From Pseudomonas sp. ATCC PTA-122608 (GTDB lineage: Bacteria; Pseudomonadota; Gammaproteobacteria; Pseudomonadales; Pseudomonadaceae), in contig NZ_LPNO01000001.1 in NCBI RefSeq assembly GCF_001952855.1, forward strand, positions 318,101-382,100: a stretch of DNA of 64,000 bases, written 5' to 3'. The position numbers were made by a program, and so were the translations under genes. The notes below the pieces were generated by a model. The model saw only the letters and a list, made by a program, of their open reading frames with translations, was not told where the DNA came from and did no database searches. Positions 26,104 to 35,679 of this stretch are shown in pieces. Position 1 is the first letter of the stretch. Each line of letters opens with the position of its first letter.

Positions 26104-28977
26104 CTACGGAAAATCGGCATTTTTTCGTAACAAATCCGCCAGACCGTCCGCTTCCACTGGCCGACTGATCAAATAGCCCTGCACTTCATCGCATCGCTCG
26201 GCCCGCAGGAAATCCAGCTGTTGCTGATCTTCCACGCCCTCGGCCACCACCTTGAGCGACAGCCCGTGGGCCATGGCGATGATTGCACGGGTGATCGAGG
26301 CATCTTCGCGGCCCTGCCCTAGGCCGCGGATGAAGGTCTGGTCGATCTTCACGTAATCCACAGGGATGCGCTTGAGGTAACTGAGGGACGAGTAGCCGGT
26401 GCCGAAATCATCAATCGCCAGTTTCACACCCAAGTCGCGCAGTTGCTGGAAGGTGGAAATGATGTGCTCGACACTGTCGAGCAGTTGGCTTTCGGTCAGC
26501 TCCAGCTCCAGGTACTGCGGATCAAGCCCGGTTTCTTCCAGCACCTGACGCACCAGACTGACCAGCTTCCCTTGGCGCAACTGATGCACCGACAGATTGA
26601 CCGACACCCGAATCGGTTCCAGCCCCTGGCGCTGCCACTCACAGGCTTGCCAGCAGGCCTGGCGCAACACGAACTCCCCGAGCGGTACGATCAATCCGGT
26701 TTCTTCGGCCAGCCCGATAAAATCCCCCGGCGGCACCATGCCCCACTGCGGATGCTCCCAGCGGATCAAGGCCTCAGCGGCATTCAGCTTGCCGCTGGCC
26801 AGGCACAGCTTGGGTTGGTAGAACACGGTGAGTTGGCGCTCATCAATCGCCTTGCGCAGCTGGTTTTCCAGCTGCAAACGCTCCAGGGTGCTGGCTTGCA
26901 GGCTGTCGGTGTAGAACTGGAAATTATTCCCGCCCAAATGCTTGGCGTGCTGCATCGCCATGTTCGACTGGCTGACCAGCGCGGATATTTCCCGCGCATT
27001 GTCGGGCAACAGGCTGACGCCCATTGAGGCGCTGACCACCAGTTCATGCCCGTCCACCGTCACCGGCACCCGTAACTTGGCCAGCAGCCGCGTGGCCACC
27101 CGGGCCAGGCTCGACAGGTTGCCGTACGCATCGAACAGCACGGCGAATTCATCGCCAGAGAGCCGCGCAATGGTGTCGGCTTCGGGCAAGGCGTTGATCA
27201 AGCGGCGGGCCATTTTCTGCAATAACTGGTCGGCCACTTCATGCCCGAGGCTGTCGTTGAGCAGCTTGAAACGATCCAGGTTGATATGCAGCAAGGCCAG
27301 GCTGCGGCCGCCTTGGCGCACCCGTTGATGGGCTTCGCGCAGCCGTTCGCGGAACAGTGAACGGTTCGCCAACCCGGTCAATTCGTCGTAATGCGTGAGG
27401 TAGCGCATGCGCTCCTCGGATTCGCGCCGCGCGGACAGATCAGCGAAGAAGCCGACGATGTGGCTGACATTTCCCCGAATATCCCGCACCACATTGAGTT
27501 GCAGCCATTGTGGGTAGAGTTCGCCATTCTTGCGGGTTTCCACCAGCTCGCCCTGCCAGGTACCGTGGCTGAGCAGCGCCTGGCGGATCACCGGGAAATG
27601 GCGACGTGCGTCGCGGCTGCTGGGCAGTTCGACGACATTGCGGCCGATCATGTCATCAATATCGAAGCCGGTGACGCGGCTGAACGCCTGGTTGACCGCA
27701 ACCAGCACATAGTCTGGGTTCAGGATCACGATGCCTTCGCTGGCCGCCTCGAACACCGTCGATGCCAGGCGCTGCTGTTCCTCCAGGACCTTGCCGGCGC
27801 TGATGTCGCGGCGGGTGCCGAGCATCCGTGTGACGCGTCCACTGGGCGAGCGCTCCACGGCGCGGCCACGGTCCTGAATCCACACCCAATGGCCATCGCC
27901 ATGGCGCACCCGGTATTCCACCAGATAATCCTCGCTGCGGCCTTTCAGGTGTTCCACCAGCGCACGCTTGAGCAGCGGCAAATCGTCCGGGTGCAGCCGC
28001 GGCTTGAGATGGCTGAGCATCGCCGTGACGTATTCCGGCTCCAGGCCGAACAGTTCCTTGAGCTGGGTATGGTGGACCTCGTCGGTTTGCAGGTTCCAGT
28101 CCCACAGGCCCAGTTCGCTGGCCTGCAATGCCATCGCCAGGCGCGCCTCGCTTTTGCTCAGGGCCAGGCTGGCGACATCCAGTTCCTGGCTACGCTGATC
28201 GACACGCTGCTGCAGGCCGATCTGCGCCTCACGCAGCTCTTGCTCGACCTGGCGTCGTTGCTCCACTTCACGCACCAGTTCCTGATTCAGCTGCTCGCTG
28301 CGCTGCTGCGCTTGCTGCAGATGCTCGATCAACGCCTGGTTCTGGAAGCGCCTGAGCAGCCCACGTTGAATCAAGCGATTGACCTGCCACGCCACCAGGC
28401 TTAAAGACGCCAGCAAAATCAGGCCCAGGCAACCCCAGCCTTGCTGCTGCGGGTCACCGCTCCAGAACAGATAGATAATCGCCGGCACCAGGCAGGGCAA
28501 GGCAAACGACAGGAATGCTGGCAGGCTGACGGCGTAGGCCACACTGGCGGACAAGGTCGCCGCGCCGAGCAAGCCGAACACCCAGGCCTGCTGCGCGAAG
28601 CTGTCCACCGGCACCAGGGCGATGGCAGCACTGGCCAGCGTCAGGCCGCTGACGGCCGAGCCCAGCATGAACATGCGGCGCCAGATCGGCTGTGCCTGGC
28701 GGCTCGGCATAGCGGACTCGAACGCCGCCACCTGAATCACCCGCAGGGCCACCAGCGCCAGCAGCCACACCAGCCAAATGCTGTCCAGCAGATAGCGCTG
28801 CGGGCTCCAGAGCAACCAGGCGCAGACCAGTCCGTTCACCAGCATTAATAAGGTAGGCAGCAGGGAGCCTTGGTACAGCAGGCGCGTGCGCTCGACCGCC
28901 ATCTCCATGGCGTAATGTTTGCGGATAACCTGCGCCGGCGCCACCGAGGGGCCAGCCAGGTCAGTGCTAAGGGTCAT
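26104..28977 (-). CDS. Membrane GGDEF-EAL cyclic-di-GMP protein with two PAS domains
   Basis: Signalling protein of 957 residues from ATG 28977. Order: five or six transmembrane helices at about 20-225; a coiled coil (QQAQQRSEQLNQELVREVEQ) at about 230-285; two PAS domains at about 285-545; GGDEF at about 550-715; EAL at about 720-950. The cyclase motif reads SGDEF and the usual DxAMYxAK is NMAMQHAK, so cyclase activity is doubtful. The phosphodiesterase side is complete: EALIRW, VNLS, ELTES, AIDDFGTGYSS, VKID, AEGVED. Breakdown of cyclic-di-GMP is therefore the more likely net activity. The frame is open to 29076, but MTLSTDLAG is the more natural start; its ribosome site is weak. Its position before uvrD matches PA5442. 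Confidence 0.88.
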   Translation of the reverse strand: MTLSTDLAGPSVAPAQVIRKHYAMEMAVERTRLLYQGSLLPTLLMLVNGLVCAWLLWSPQRYLLDSIWLVWLLALVALRVIQVAAFESAMPSRQAQPIWRRMFMLGSAVSGLTLASAAIALVPVDSFAQQAWVFGLLGAATLSASVAYAVSLPAFLSFALPCLVPAIIYLFWSGDPQQQGWGCLGLILLASLSLVAWQVNRLIQRGLLRRFQNQALIEHLQQAQQRSEQLNQELVREVEQRRQVEQELREAQIGLQQRVDQRSQELDVASLALSKSEARLAMALQASELGLWDWNLQTDEVHHTQLKELFGLEPEYVTAMLSHLKPRLHPDDLPLLKRALVEHLKGRSEDYLVEYRVRHGDGHWVWIQDRGRAVERSPSGRVTRMLGTRRDISAGKVLEEQQRLASTVFEAASEGIVILNPDYVLVAVNQAFSRVTGFDIDDMIGRNVVELPSSRDARRHFPVIRQALLSHGTWQGELVETRKNGELYPQWLQLNVVRDIRGNVSHIVGFFADLSARRESEERMRYLTHYDELTGLANRSLFRERLREAHQRVRQGGRSLALLHINLDRFKLLNDSLGHEVADQLLQKMARRLINALPEADTIARLSGDEFAVLFDAYGNLSSLARVATRLLAKLRVPVTVDGHELVVSASMGVSLLPDNAREISALVSQSNMAMQHAKHLGGNNFQFYTDSLQASTLERLQLENQLRKAIDERQLTVFYQPKLCLASGKLNAAEALIRWEHPQWGMVPPGDFIGLAEETGLIVPLGEFVLRQACWQACEWQRQGLEPIRVSVNLSVHQLRQGKLVSLVRQVLEETGLDPQYLELELTESQLLDSVEHIISTFQQLRDLGVKLAIDDFGTGYSSLSYLKRIPVDYVKIDQTFIRGLGQGREDASITRAIIAMAHGLSLKVVAEGVEDQQQLDFLRAERCDEVQGYLISRPVEADGLADLLRKNADFP

Positions 28978-29133
28978 AGGCAATGTTCTTATAATGGTGA
29001 GCCCGAAACGTCGACGGAGCATACACAAGCAAACGCTCGGGCCAAACTGCTCCGCGTCATAAAAACAGCGCGACAATCAGGCGCAAACCTTGGAGCCAGA
29101 CAGCTTGAGTGAGACAGGGCGCGGGCTGTGGGC

Positions 29134-29151
29134 GATGACCGACCGGTCATC
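29134..29151. promoter_or_regulatory. Inverted repeat between the GGDEF-EAL gene and uvrD
   Basis: GATGACCG AC CGGTCATC has perfect 8-bp arms and lies between divergent genes, 105 bp before uvrD. It could be an operator; no LexA box was seen in the same gap. Confidence 0.35.
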
Positions 29152-29256
29152 ACCGTGAATAGATTGTTGCCTTATCCAGTGTAGTCCCTGAAATTTTCCC
29201 GCGACCATCCGGCATTGGGATTTGCCCGACTCCCCCGGGCACCCTAGAATGCGCCG

Positions 29257-31440
29257 ATGCGCGATGATCTCTCCCTTTTGCTGAACTCCCTCAACGATGC
29301 CCAACGCCAGGCCGTAGCAGCCCCCGTTGGCCGTCAGTTGGTCCTGGCCGGTGCTGGCTCCGGTAAAACCCGAGTGCTGGTGCACCGTATCGCCTGGTTG
29401 ATCCAGGTCGAGAACGCCTCACCTCACTCCATCCTGTCGGTGACCTTCACCAACAAGGCCGCTGCCGAGATGCGCCATCGCATCGAGCAGTTGATGGGCA
29501 TCAGCCCGGCCGGCATGTGGGTGGGCACCTTCCACGGCCTGGCGCACCGCTTGTTGCGGGCCCATTGGCAGGAGGCCGGCCTCGCCCAGACCTTCCAGAT
29601 TCTCGACAGCGACGACCAGCAACGCCTGGTCAAGCGGGTGATCCGCGAGTTGGGCTTGGATGAGCAACGCTGGCCGGTCCGTCAGGCCCAGTGGTTTATC
29701 AACGGCCAGAAAGATGAAGGCCTGCGCCCGCAACATATCCAGGCCAGCGGCGACCTGTTCCTGGCGACCATGCGCAGCATTTATGAAGCCTACGAAGTGG
29801 CCTGCCAGCGCGCCGGCGTCATCGACTTCTCCGAACTGCTGCTGCGCGCCCTCGACCTGTGGCGCGACAACCCGGGCTTGCTGGCGCACTACCAGAAACG
29901 CTTCCGGCACATCCTGGTGGACGAGTTCCAGGACACCAACGCCGTGCAGTACGCCTGGTTGCGCTTGCTGGCCAAGGGCGGCGACAGCCTGATGGTGGTG
30001 GGCGACGACGATCAGTCGATCTACGGCTGGCGCGGCGCGAAAATCGAGAACATCTACCAGTACAGCGACGACTTCCCGGACGCCGAAACCATCCGCCTGG
30101 AGCAGAACTACCGCTCCACGGCCGGGATTCTCAAGGCCGCCAACGCCTTGATCGCCAACAACACCGGGCGCCTGGGCAAAGAGTTGTGGACCGACGGCGG
30201 CGAAGGCGAGGCGATCAACCTGTACGCCGCCTTCAACGAGCACGATGAAGCGCGCTACGTGGTGGAAACCATCGAAAGCGCCCTGAAAACCGGCCTGGCC
30301 CGCAGCGATATCGCGATTCTTTATCGTTCCAACGCCCAATCACGGGTGCTGGAAGAGGCCTTGCTGCGCGAGCGCATTCCGTACCGTATCTATGGCGGCC
30401 AGCGCTTCTTCGAACGTGCTGAAATCAAGAACGCCATGGCCTACCTGCGCTTGCTCGAAGGTCGCGGCAACGATGCGGCGCTGGAGCGGGTGATCAATAT
30501 CCCGGCCCGCGGCATTGGCGAGAAGACTGTCGAAGCGATTCGTGACCATGCACGCCACAGCGATGTGTCGATGTGGGAAGCCATGCGCCTGCTGATCGCC
30601 AACAAGGGCCTGACCGGCCGTGCTGCCGGTGCCTTGAGCGTGTTTGTCGAGCTGATCGAGAACCTGGCCGCCAAGTGCATGGAAATGCCCCTGCACCTGA
30701 TGACCCAGACCGTGATCGAGCAGTCCGGCTTGATCGCCTACCACGAAGCGGAAAAAGGCGAGAAAGGCCAGGCCCGGGTAGAAAACCTTGAGGAACTGGT
30801 CAGCGCCGCCCGCGCGTTCGAAAACAACGAAGAAGACGAAGACCTGACGCCACTGGCGGCATTCCTCGGCCACGCTTCGCTGGAAGCCGGCGACACCCAG
30901 GCTGACGAGCATGAAGACAGCATCCAGCTGATGACCTTGCACAGCGCCAAGGGCCTGGAGTTCCCGTACGTGTTCCTGGTGGGCATGGAAGAAGGCCTGT
31001 TCCCCCACAAGATGAGCCTGGAAGAGCCCGGCCGCCTGGAAGAGGAACGCCGCCTGGCCTATGTGGGCATCACCCGGGCCATGCAGAACCTGGTGATGAC
31101 CTACGCCGAAACCCGGCGCCTGTACGGCAGTGAGACCTACAACAAGGTGTCGCGCTTCGTACGTGAAGTGCCGAAAGGACTGATTCAGGAAGTGCGCCTC
31201 TCCAACAGCGTCAGCCGACCGTTCGGCGGCGGCCAGCAGCAGAACTCCAGCAGCATGTTTGCCGGTTCTGAAATTCCCGAAACGCCGTTCAGCCTTGGCC
31301 AGCAGGTCAAGCATGCGGTCTTCGGCGAAGGCGTTATCCTCAACTTCGAAGGCGCCGGTGCCCAGGCCCGGGTGCAGGTGAACTTCGCCGAAGGCAGCAA
31401 GTGGCTGATGATGGGCTACGCCAAGCTCGAAGCAATCTGA
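29257..31440 (+). CDS. uvrD: DNA helicase II
   Basis: 3'-5' superfamily 1 helicase for nucleotide-excision and mismatch repair. The protein has 727 residues, near the E. coli length. Seen in order: Q motif LNDAQRQAV; Walker A GAGSGKT at 32-38; Walker B ILVDEFQDTN at about 219; GDDDQSIYGWRGA at about 249; QNYRST; TLHSAKGLEFPYVFLVGMEE at about 563; and YVGITRAMQNL at about 605. The C-terminus ends in the Tudor-like segment (GQQVKHAVFGEGVILNFEG) that binds RNA polymerase in UvrD/PcrA. Rep is the alternative, but the ending and the position (PA5443) favour UvrD. Confidence 0.95.
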   Translation: MRDDLSLLLNSLNDAQRQAVAAPVGRQLVLAGAGSGKTRVLVHRIAWLIQVENASPHSILSVTFTNKAAAEMRHRIEQLMGISPAGMWVGTFHGLAHRLLRAHWQEAGLAQTFQILDSDDQQRLVKRVIRELGLDEQRWPVRQAQWFINGQKDEGLRPQHIQASGDLFLATMRSIYEAYEVACQRAGVIDFSELLLRALDLWRDNPGLLAHYQKRFRHILVDEFQDTNAVQYAWLRLLAKGGDSLMVVGDDDQSIYGWRGAKIENIYQYSDDFPDAETIRLEQNYRSTAGILKAANALIANNTGRLGKELWTDGGEGEAINLYAAFNEHDEARYVVETIESALKTGLARSDIAILYRSNAQSRVLEEALLRERIPYRIYGGQRFFERAEIKNAMAYLRLLEGRGNDAALERVINIPARGIGEKTVEAIRDHARHSDVSMWEAMRLLIANKGLTGRAAGALSVFVELIENLAAKCMEMPLHLMTQTVIEQSGLIAYHEAEKGEKGQARVENLEELVSAARAFENNEEDEDLTPLAAFLGHASLEAGDTQADEHEDSIQLMTLHSAKGLEFPYVFLVGMEEGLFPHKMSLEEPGRLEEERRLAYVGITRAMQNLVMTYAETRRLYGSETYNKVSRFVREVPKGLIQEVRLSNSVSRPFGGGQQQNSSSMFAGSEIPETPFSLGQQVKHAVFGEGVILNFEGAGAQARVQVNFAEGSKWLMMGYAKLEAI

Positions 31441-31493
31441 AACAACTGCAGAACATGAAGGATGTTGGCCCGCCCTTGTATTTGGCAACGGTG

Positions 31494-31539
31494 GGGCCAA
31501 TATCTGTACTAAGTCCTACAGACGATTCGGTATTGGCCC
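31494..31539. promoter_or_regulatory. Inverted repeat upstream of the Tim44-like gene
   Basis: GGGCCAATA (31494-31502) and TATTGGCCC (31531-31539) form perfect 9-bp arms around 28 bases. It lies in the 191-bp gap after uvrD. It could be a long hairpin in the leader or a two-site operator. Confidence 0.35.
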
Positions 31540-31631
31540 TACGCAAAAGCCCGAAACATTATGCCGCTGGCCACTGCCAACACACCTGTGCAACATGGCG
31601 CGCGTGCAATCCACAAATGGGAATTCCCTTT

Positions 31632-32495
31632 ATGAAACGTTTTCTTAGCATCGCCATGGCGTTGTGCATCGGCCTGACAATGAGCCTCGACGCCAACGCC
31701 AAGCGCTTCGGTGGCGGCAAATCCATGGGTTCGGCGCCGAGCCACCAGACCAGCCAAATGGCCCCAGCCGGCGGCGGCATGGGCGGCGCAGCTGCGACTG
31801 CCGGTGCAGCAGGCGCCGCTGCCAAGGCTGGCGGTGCTTCGCGCTGGTTGGGCCCTCTGGCCGGTATCGCGGCCGGTGGCCTGCTCGCCTCCATGTTCAT
31901 GGGCGGCGGCTTCCAGGGCATGCAGATCTTCGACATCCTGATCATGGCGGTCATCGCCTTCCTGATCTTCCGCTTTATCGCCGCCCGTCGCCGCAAGCAG
32001 CAGGAGCACATGTCTCCAGCCGGCGCGCCGATGCAGCGTGAAGTGTTCGAACAGAAGCCTGCTGCAATGGGTTCGATCTTTGGGGGTTCGGCCGCACCTG
32101 CCGCTCGTCCGGTGATCAATGCGCCAGCCTGGTTCAACGAAGAGCGTTTCGTCGAAGCCGCTCGTGGCCACTTCCAGGCGCTGCAGCAACACTGGGACGC
32201 CAACGAAATGGACAAGATCGCCGAGTTCGTGACCCCGCAATTGCTGGAGTTCCTCAAGCGCGAACGTGCTGACTTGGGCGACGGCTTCCAGTCGACCTAC
32301 ATCGAAGACCTGAAAGTGCAGCTCGAAGGTGTGGATGACCGCGCCGACAAGACCATCGCCACCCTGACCTTCAGCGGCGTGTCGAAGACCTCGCGTTTCG
32401 ACCAGGGCGAAGTGTTCAGCGAAAGCTGGAACATGGAACGTCCACAGGGCGAAAACCAGCCTTGGCTGGTCGCCGGTATCCGCCAGAACGGCTGA
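31632..32495 (+). CDS. Tim44-like domain membrane protein
   Basis: Protein of 287 residues. An N-terminal signal segment ends near DANAK (about residue 23). A Gly/Ala/Met-rich stretch follows, then one or two transmembrane helices (IFDILIMAVIAFLIFRFIAA at about 100-120). A cytosolic Tim44/MBA1-like domain covers about 165-287 (WFNEERFVEAARGHFQALQQ; LEFLKRERADLG). Related bacterial proteins have no settled function; mitochondrial Tim44 acts in protein import. The start ATG at 31632 fits the signal segment; the frame reaches further upstream. A strong terminator follows. Confidence 0.82.
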   Translation: MKRFLSIAMALCIGLTMSLDANAKRFGGGKSMGSAPSHQTSQMAPAGGGMGGAAATAGAAGAAAKAGGASRWLGPLAGIAAGGLLASMFMGGGFQGMQIFDILIMAVIAFLIFRFIAARRRKQQEHMSPAGAPMQREVFEQKPAAMGSIFGGSAAPAARPVINAPAWFNEERFVEAARGHFQALQQHWDANEMDKIAEFVTPQLLEFLKRERADLGDGFQSTYIEDLKVQLEGVDDRADKTIATLTFSGVSKTSRFDQGEVFSESWNMERPQGENQPWLVAGIRQNG

Positions 32496-32524
32496 TCCCT
32501 GCACGCTTTGAGTGCGCTGTAACA

Positions 32525-32550
32525 AAAACCCCGGACTTGTCCGGGGTTTT
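32525..32550. terminator. Bidirectional rho-independent terminator
   Basis: CCCCGGAC TT GTCCGGGG is flanked by a run of As on the left and four Ts on the right. It lies 30 bp after the Tim44-like gene. Confidence 0.9.
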
Positions 32551-32631
32551 CTATTTCACGGTTGCACTTATAGCGAGCTACTGTATAAAACGCCCCTATT
32601 AACCGCGCCATCTAGCAAGAGGATCCCGGCC

Positions 32632-33039
32632 GTGGAAGAAGTTATCGAACAATTGCGTGAAGCCAACGAACCGGTACCGGTTCCTCTGGAGCTGCCTGAC
32701 GAAGACCAACTGGTGGAAATCGAGGAACAACTGTTCATCGATATCCCGTTCGTCTTCCGTGAATTCCTGCTGACCGTCAGCGACGTGGTCTACGGCAGCC
32801 TGGAGCCGGTGACCGTCACCGACCCACAGTCCCACACCTACCTGCCGGACGTTGCCGCCAACGCCTGGGATGCCGGCGTTGACCGCAGCATGATCCCGAT
32901 CTGCCAGGACGGCGACGACTACTACTGCGTCGAAGAAGACGGCACCGTGGTGCTGTGGTCCGGCGAAGAAGAACTCGTCACTGAAGAAACCTGGGAATCG
33001 GTATGGCACTGGGCGCGGGACGTCTGGCTGGAAAGCTAA
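32632..33039 (+). CDS. SMI1/KNR4-family protein
   Basis: Protein of 135 residues from a GTG at 32632, chosen because AGAGGA lies 9-10 bases upstream; the frame is open further to 32512 through the terminator, which argues against the longer form. It is very acidic. Seen: ELPDEDQLVEIEEQLFIDIP and FREFLLTVSDVVYG, the SMI1/KNR4 (SUKH) pattern, and ICQDGDDYYCVEEDG. SUKH proteins often act as immunity proteins against contact-dependent toxins, but this copy is solitary and the family name is all that can be claimed. It is not close to any toxin gene in the window. Confidence 0.85.
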   Translation: MEEVIEQLREANEPVPVPLELPDEDQLVEIEEQLFIDIPFVFREFLLTVSDVVYGSLEPVTVTDPQSHTYLPDVAANAWDAGVDRSMIPICQDGDDYYCVEEDGTVVLWSGEEELVTEETWESVWHWARDVWLES

Positions 33040-33045
33040 GACCCC

Positions 33046-33145
33046 TGTAGGAGCGAGCTTGCTCGCGAGAAACCTGAGATCACCACTGGGTGTCAGGTTT
33101 CCCGCGTTATCGTTAACGACCTTCGCGAGCAAGCTCGCTCCTACA
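33046..33145. repeat. REPIN 4, 100-bp AG type
   Basis: Arms TGTAGGAGCGAGCTTGCTCG and its reverse complement flank a 52-bp centre. It fills the gap between two convergent genes, and its right end contains the TAG stop codon of the antiporter gene. Confidence 0.95.
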
Positions 33146-34898
33146 ACGTGTCCTTGTGGTTATCCAGAGTCTCCAGCAAGGCGACCTGCATCCGCGTATG
33201 CACGCGGATGAACCAGCGCCACAGCACGGCGGCCACGGCGGCCGCTACCACGGCGATCAGTACCAGCAACTTGTTGGTCGGCAGGATACTGGCCGACAAG
33301 GCTGCCAATAGAAGGAAAATCACCAGCAGCGAAAGAATCGGGATCACCTCGGCGATCACCCGGCGCACACGCTGAGTGTGGCGCCCAGCCATTTCCGGCT
33401 TCACGCTCATCTCCGCCAGCAGCATCGACAGCGCCTTGAGCTTGCGGTACGCCGCAATCAAAAACGGCAGCGACAGCAGCAACGCCCCGCCCCAGATCAA
33501 TGCTTTCTGCCAGCTCGGATCGCTGATCCAGCCTTCCACATAACTGCCAATGCGCGCCGCAAAAAAGCTGCCGGCAAAGAAGATCGCCACCACCAATGCC
33601 AGATTCACACCCACCTGCAAAATGATCTTGCGGATCATCGACGCCAGCATCGCACCCTCGCCCTGGGGCTGAATGCTGCGTAGCCACTCGCCATACATCC
33701 CGAACACCCGGCTCATGCGCTTGGGCATCACAGCCGCTATCTTCAGCGACAGCGGGTCAGCGCCACGAATCAGATACGGGGTAAGCAGCGTGGTGATCGC
33801 AGAAACCGCCACCGCCACCGGATACAGGAAGTCACTGGTGACCTGCAACGTCATCCCCAGCGCGGCGATGATGAATGAAAATTCGCCAATCTGTGACAGG
33901 CCCATCCCCACCCGCAGCGAGGTGCGGCCGTCGTTGCCGGCGATAAATGCCCCCAAGCCACAGGACAACATCTTGCCCAGCACCACGGCCACGGTAATCA
34001 CCGCGATCGGCCAGGCGTATTGCAGCAGAATCTGCGGATCAATCATCAAGCCAATGGCGACAAAGAAGATCGCGCTGAACATGTCGCGAACCGGTTCGAT
34101 CAGGCGCTCAATCTTCAACAGTTGCCGGGATTCGGCCATGATTGCGCCGATCAGGAACGCCCCCAGCACCATGCTGTATTCCAGCTTGACCACCAGCAGG
34201 CAGAAGCCGAAGCACAGGCCAAGCACGGTGATCAACAGCATCTCGTTGCTTTCGAATTTGGCCACGTACTCAAGCAGGCGCGGCACCAGCAAAATCCCGA
34301 TCACCAGCGCAACGATCATGAACAATGAGAGTTTGCCGACCGTGGAGAACACCTCGCCGGAGCTGACCGTACCGCTGACGGCGATGCTCGACAGCAAAGC
34401 GATGATGCCGATGCCGAGGATGTCTTCAACGATCAGCACACCGAAAATCAGCTGGGCAAAACGCTGGTTTTTCATCTTCAGGTCATTGAGGGCCTTGACG
34501 ATGATGGTCGTGGAGGAAATCGCCAGGATAGCGCCCAGGAACAGTGAGTCCATGGTGTTCCAGTCGAACCAGCGGCCGATTTCGTAGCCGATCCAGATCA
34601 TCAGGATGATCTCAAGGAACGCCGCGATAAACGCAGTGGCGCCGACCTTGAACAGCTTGCGCAGGCTGAATTCGAGTCCCAGGCAGAACATCAGGAAAAT
34701 TACCCCAAGCTCGGCCAGGGTCTTGATGGTGTCTTCATCGTGGATCAGGCCGAACGGTGGGGTGTGCGGGCCGATGATGAAGCCGGCGACGATATACCCC
34801 AACACCACTGGCTGCTTGAGCCGATGGAACAGGATCGTCACCACCCCGGCCACGAGCATGATCACGGCCAGGTCCTGGATAAAGCTGATGGCGTGCAT
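33141..34898 (-). CDS. Cation:proton antiporter, CPA2 / KefB-like
   Basis: Inner-membrane potassium or sodium/proton antiporter of 585 residues. About twelve helices form the Na_H_Exchanger domain (residues 1-390), including VVLGYIVAGFIIGP, GVIFLMFCLGLEFS, LGAILAISSTTIIVKAL and GMGLSQIGEFSFIIAALG. Two or three further helices lie in the C-terminal 200 residues. The TrkA-N nucleotide-binding domain of true KefB/KefC is absent, so glutathione gating is unlikely. ATG at 34898 has AAGGAG 9 bases upstream. The stop codon TAG lies in REPIN 4. Ion specificity is not readable; PA5518 is the likely ortholog from memory. Confidence 0.85.
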   Translation of the reverse strand: MHAISFIQDLAVIMLVAGVVTILFHRLKQPVVLGYIVAGFIIGPHTPPFGLIHDEDTIKTLAELGVIFLMFCLGLEFSLRKLFKVGATAFIAAFLEIILMIWIGYEIGRWFDWNTMDSLFLGAILAISSTTIIVKALNDLKMKNQRFAQLIFGVLIVEDILGIGIIALLSSIAVSGTVSSGEVFSTVGKLSLFMIVALVIGILLVPRLLEYVAKFESNEMLLITVLGLCFGFCLLVVKLEYSMVLGAFLIGAIMAESRQLLKIERLIEPVRDMFSAIFFVAIGLMIDPQILLQYAWPIAVITVAVVLGKMLSCGLGAFIAGNDGRTSLRVGMGLSQIGEFSFIIAALGMTLQVTSDFLYPVAVAVSAITTLLTPYLIRGADPLSLKIAAVMPKRMSRVFGMYGEWLRSIQPQGEGAMLASMIRKIILQVGVNLALVVAIFFAGSFFAARIGSYVEGWISDPSWQKALIWGGALLLSLPFLIAAYRKLKALSMLLAEMSVKPEMAGRHTQRVRRVIAEVIPILSLLVIFLLLAALSASILPTNKLLVLIAVVAAAVAAVLWRWFIRVHTRMQVALLETLDNHKDTL

Positions 34899-35193
34899 GG
34901 CGAGGGGCTCCTTGAGGGGTACTGGCGCTTTTCCCATTTCCACGCATTCACCCCGAAAGGTCGCAATGAACGGAAAGAAAAGTCAGCCTTGATCGTAAGA
35001 ATTGCCCTTGAGGCGGGCTTTTGAAGGGTAACACCGCGACTTGCGACAGAAAGCCGGTGCAATATATGGAAACAGATCGCCCCGGGCGTGACGGCAAGCC
35101 GGGGCCCAGCGTCCCGTTATGAATGGCTCTGCAAAGATTCCAGCACCCGCAGAGGTGCCTCCCCACCCAATGCCTACAACCCGTGAGTGTGCT

Positions 35194-35679
35194 ATGGAAC
35201 CCGGAAACGCCCAGCTGTCGATGACAGTATTGATGACCCCTGACATGGCCAACTTCTCAGGCAATGTGCACGGCGGCACGCTGCTCAAGTACCTCGACGA
35301 AGTGGCCTACGCCTGCGCCAGCCGTTATGCCGGCCGCTATGTGGTGACGTTGTCGGTGGACCAGGTGATTTTTCGCGAGCCGATCCATGTCGGCGAGCTG
35401 GTGACCTTCCTGGCTTCGGTCAACTACACCGGCAACACGTCGATGGAAGTGGGGATCAAGGTGGTCACCGAGAACATCCGCGAGCGTTCGGTGCGCCATA
35501 CCAATAGCTGCTTCTTCACCATGGTCGCGGTGGATGACCAGCGCAAACCGGCCGCCGTGCCACCGCTGCAACCACACAACAGCGAAGACAAGCGCCGGTT
35601 TGTACAGGCCCAGCAACGTCGGCAGATTCGCCAGGAGCTGGAAAAGCGCTATCAGGAAATCAAGGCCGACGGGCCTTAA
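35194..35679 (+). CDS. Acyl-CoA thioesterase, hotdog fold
   Basis: Hydrolyses acyl-CoA to free acid and CoA in the cytoplasm. The protein has 161 residues with a single hotdog domain. Seen: the family motif [19 protein letters not shown] with the catalytic Asp/Glu region at about 21-39, then [14 protein letters not shown] and [11 protein letters not shown]. It resembles YciA and the acyl-CoA thioester hydrolases. The start [14 protein letters not shown] was chosen from memory of relatives; the ribosome site is weak and an ATG 24 bases upstream is possible. The stop shares the TTAA palindrome with the convergent pdxY stop, so the genes overlap by three bases. Confidence 0.85.
   Translation: MEPGNAQLSMTVLMTPDMANFSGNVHGGTLLKYLDEVAYACASRYAGRYVVTLSVDQVIFREPIHVGELVTFLASVNYTGNTSMEVGIKVVTENIRERSVRHTNSCFFTMVAVDDQRKPAAVPPLQPHNSEDKRRFVQAQQRRQIRQELEKRYQEIKADGP

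Noticed and set aside
32632..33039. Immunity gene of a contact-dependent toxin system
   Set aside because: SUKH family membership alone; no toxin, Rhs or secretion gene in the window.
33141..34898. Glutathione-gated KefB/KefC
   Set aside because: The C-terminal TrkA-N nucleotide-binding domain is missing; only the general CPA2 antiporter call is supported.
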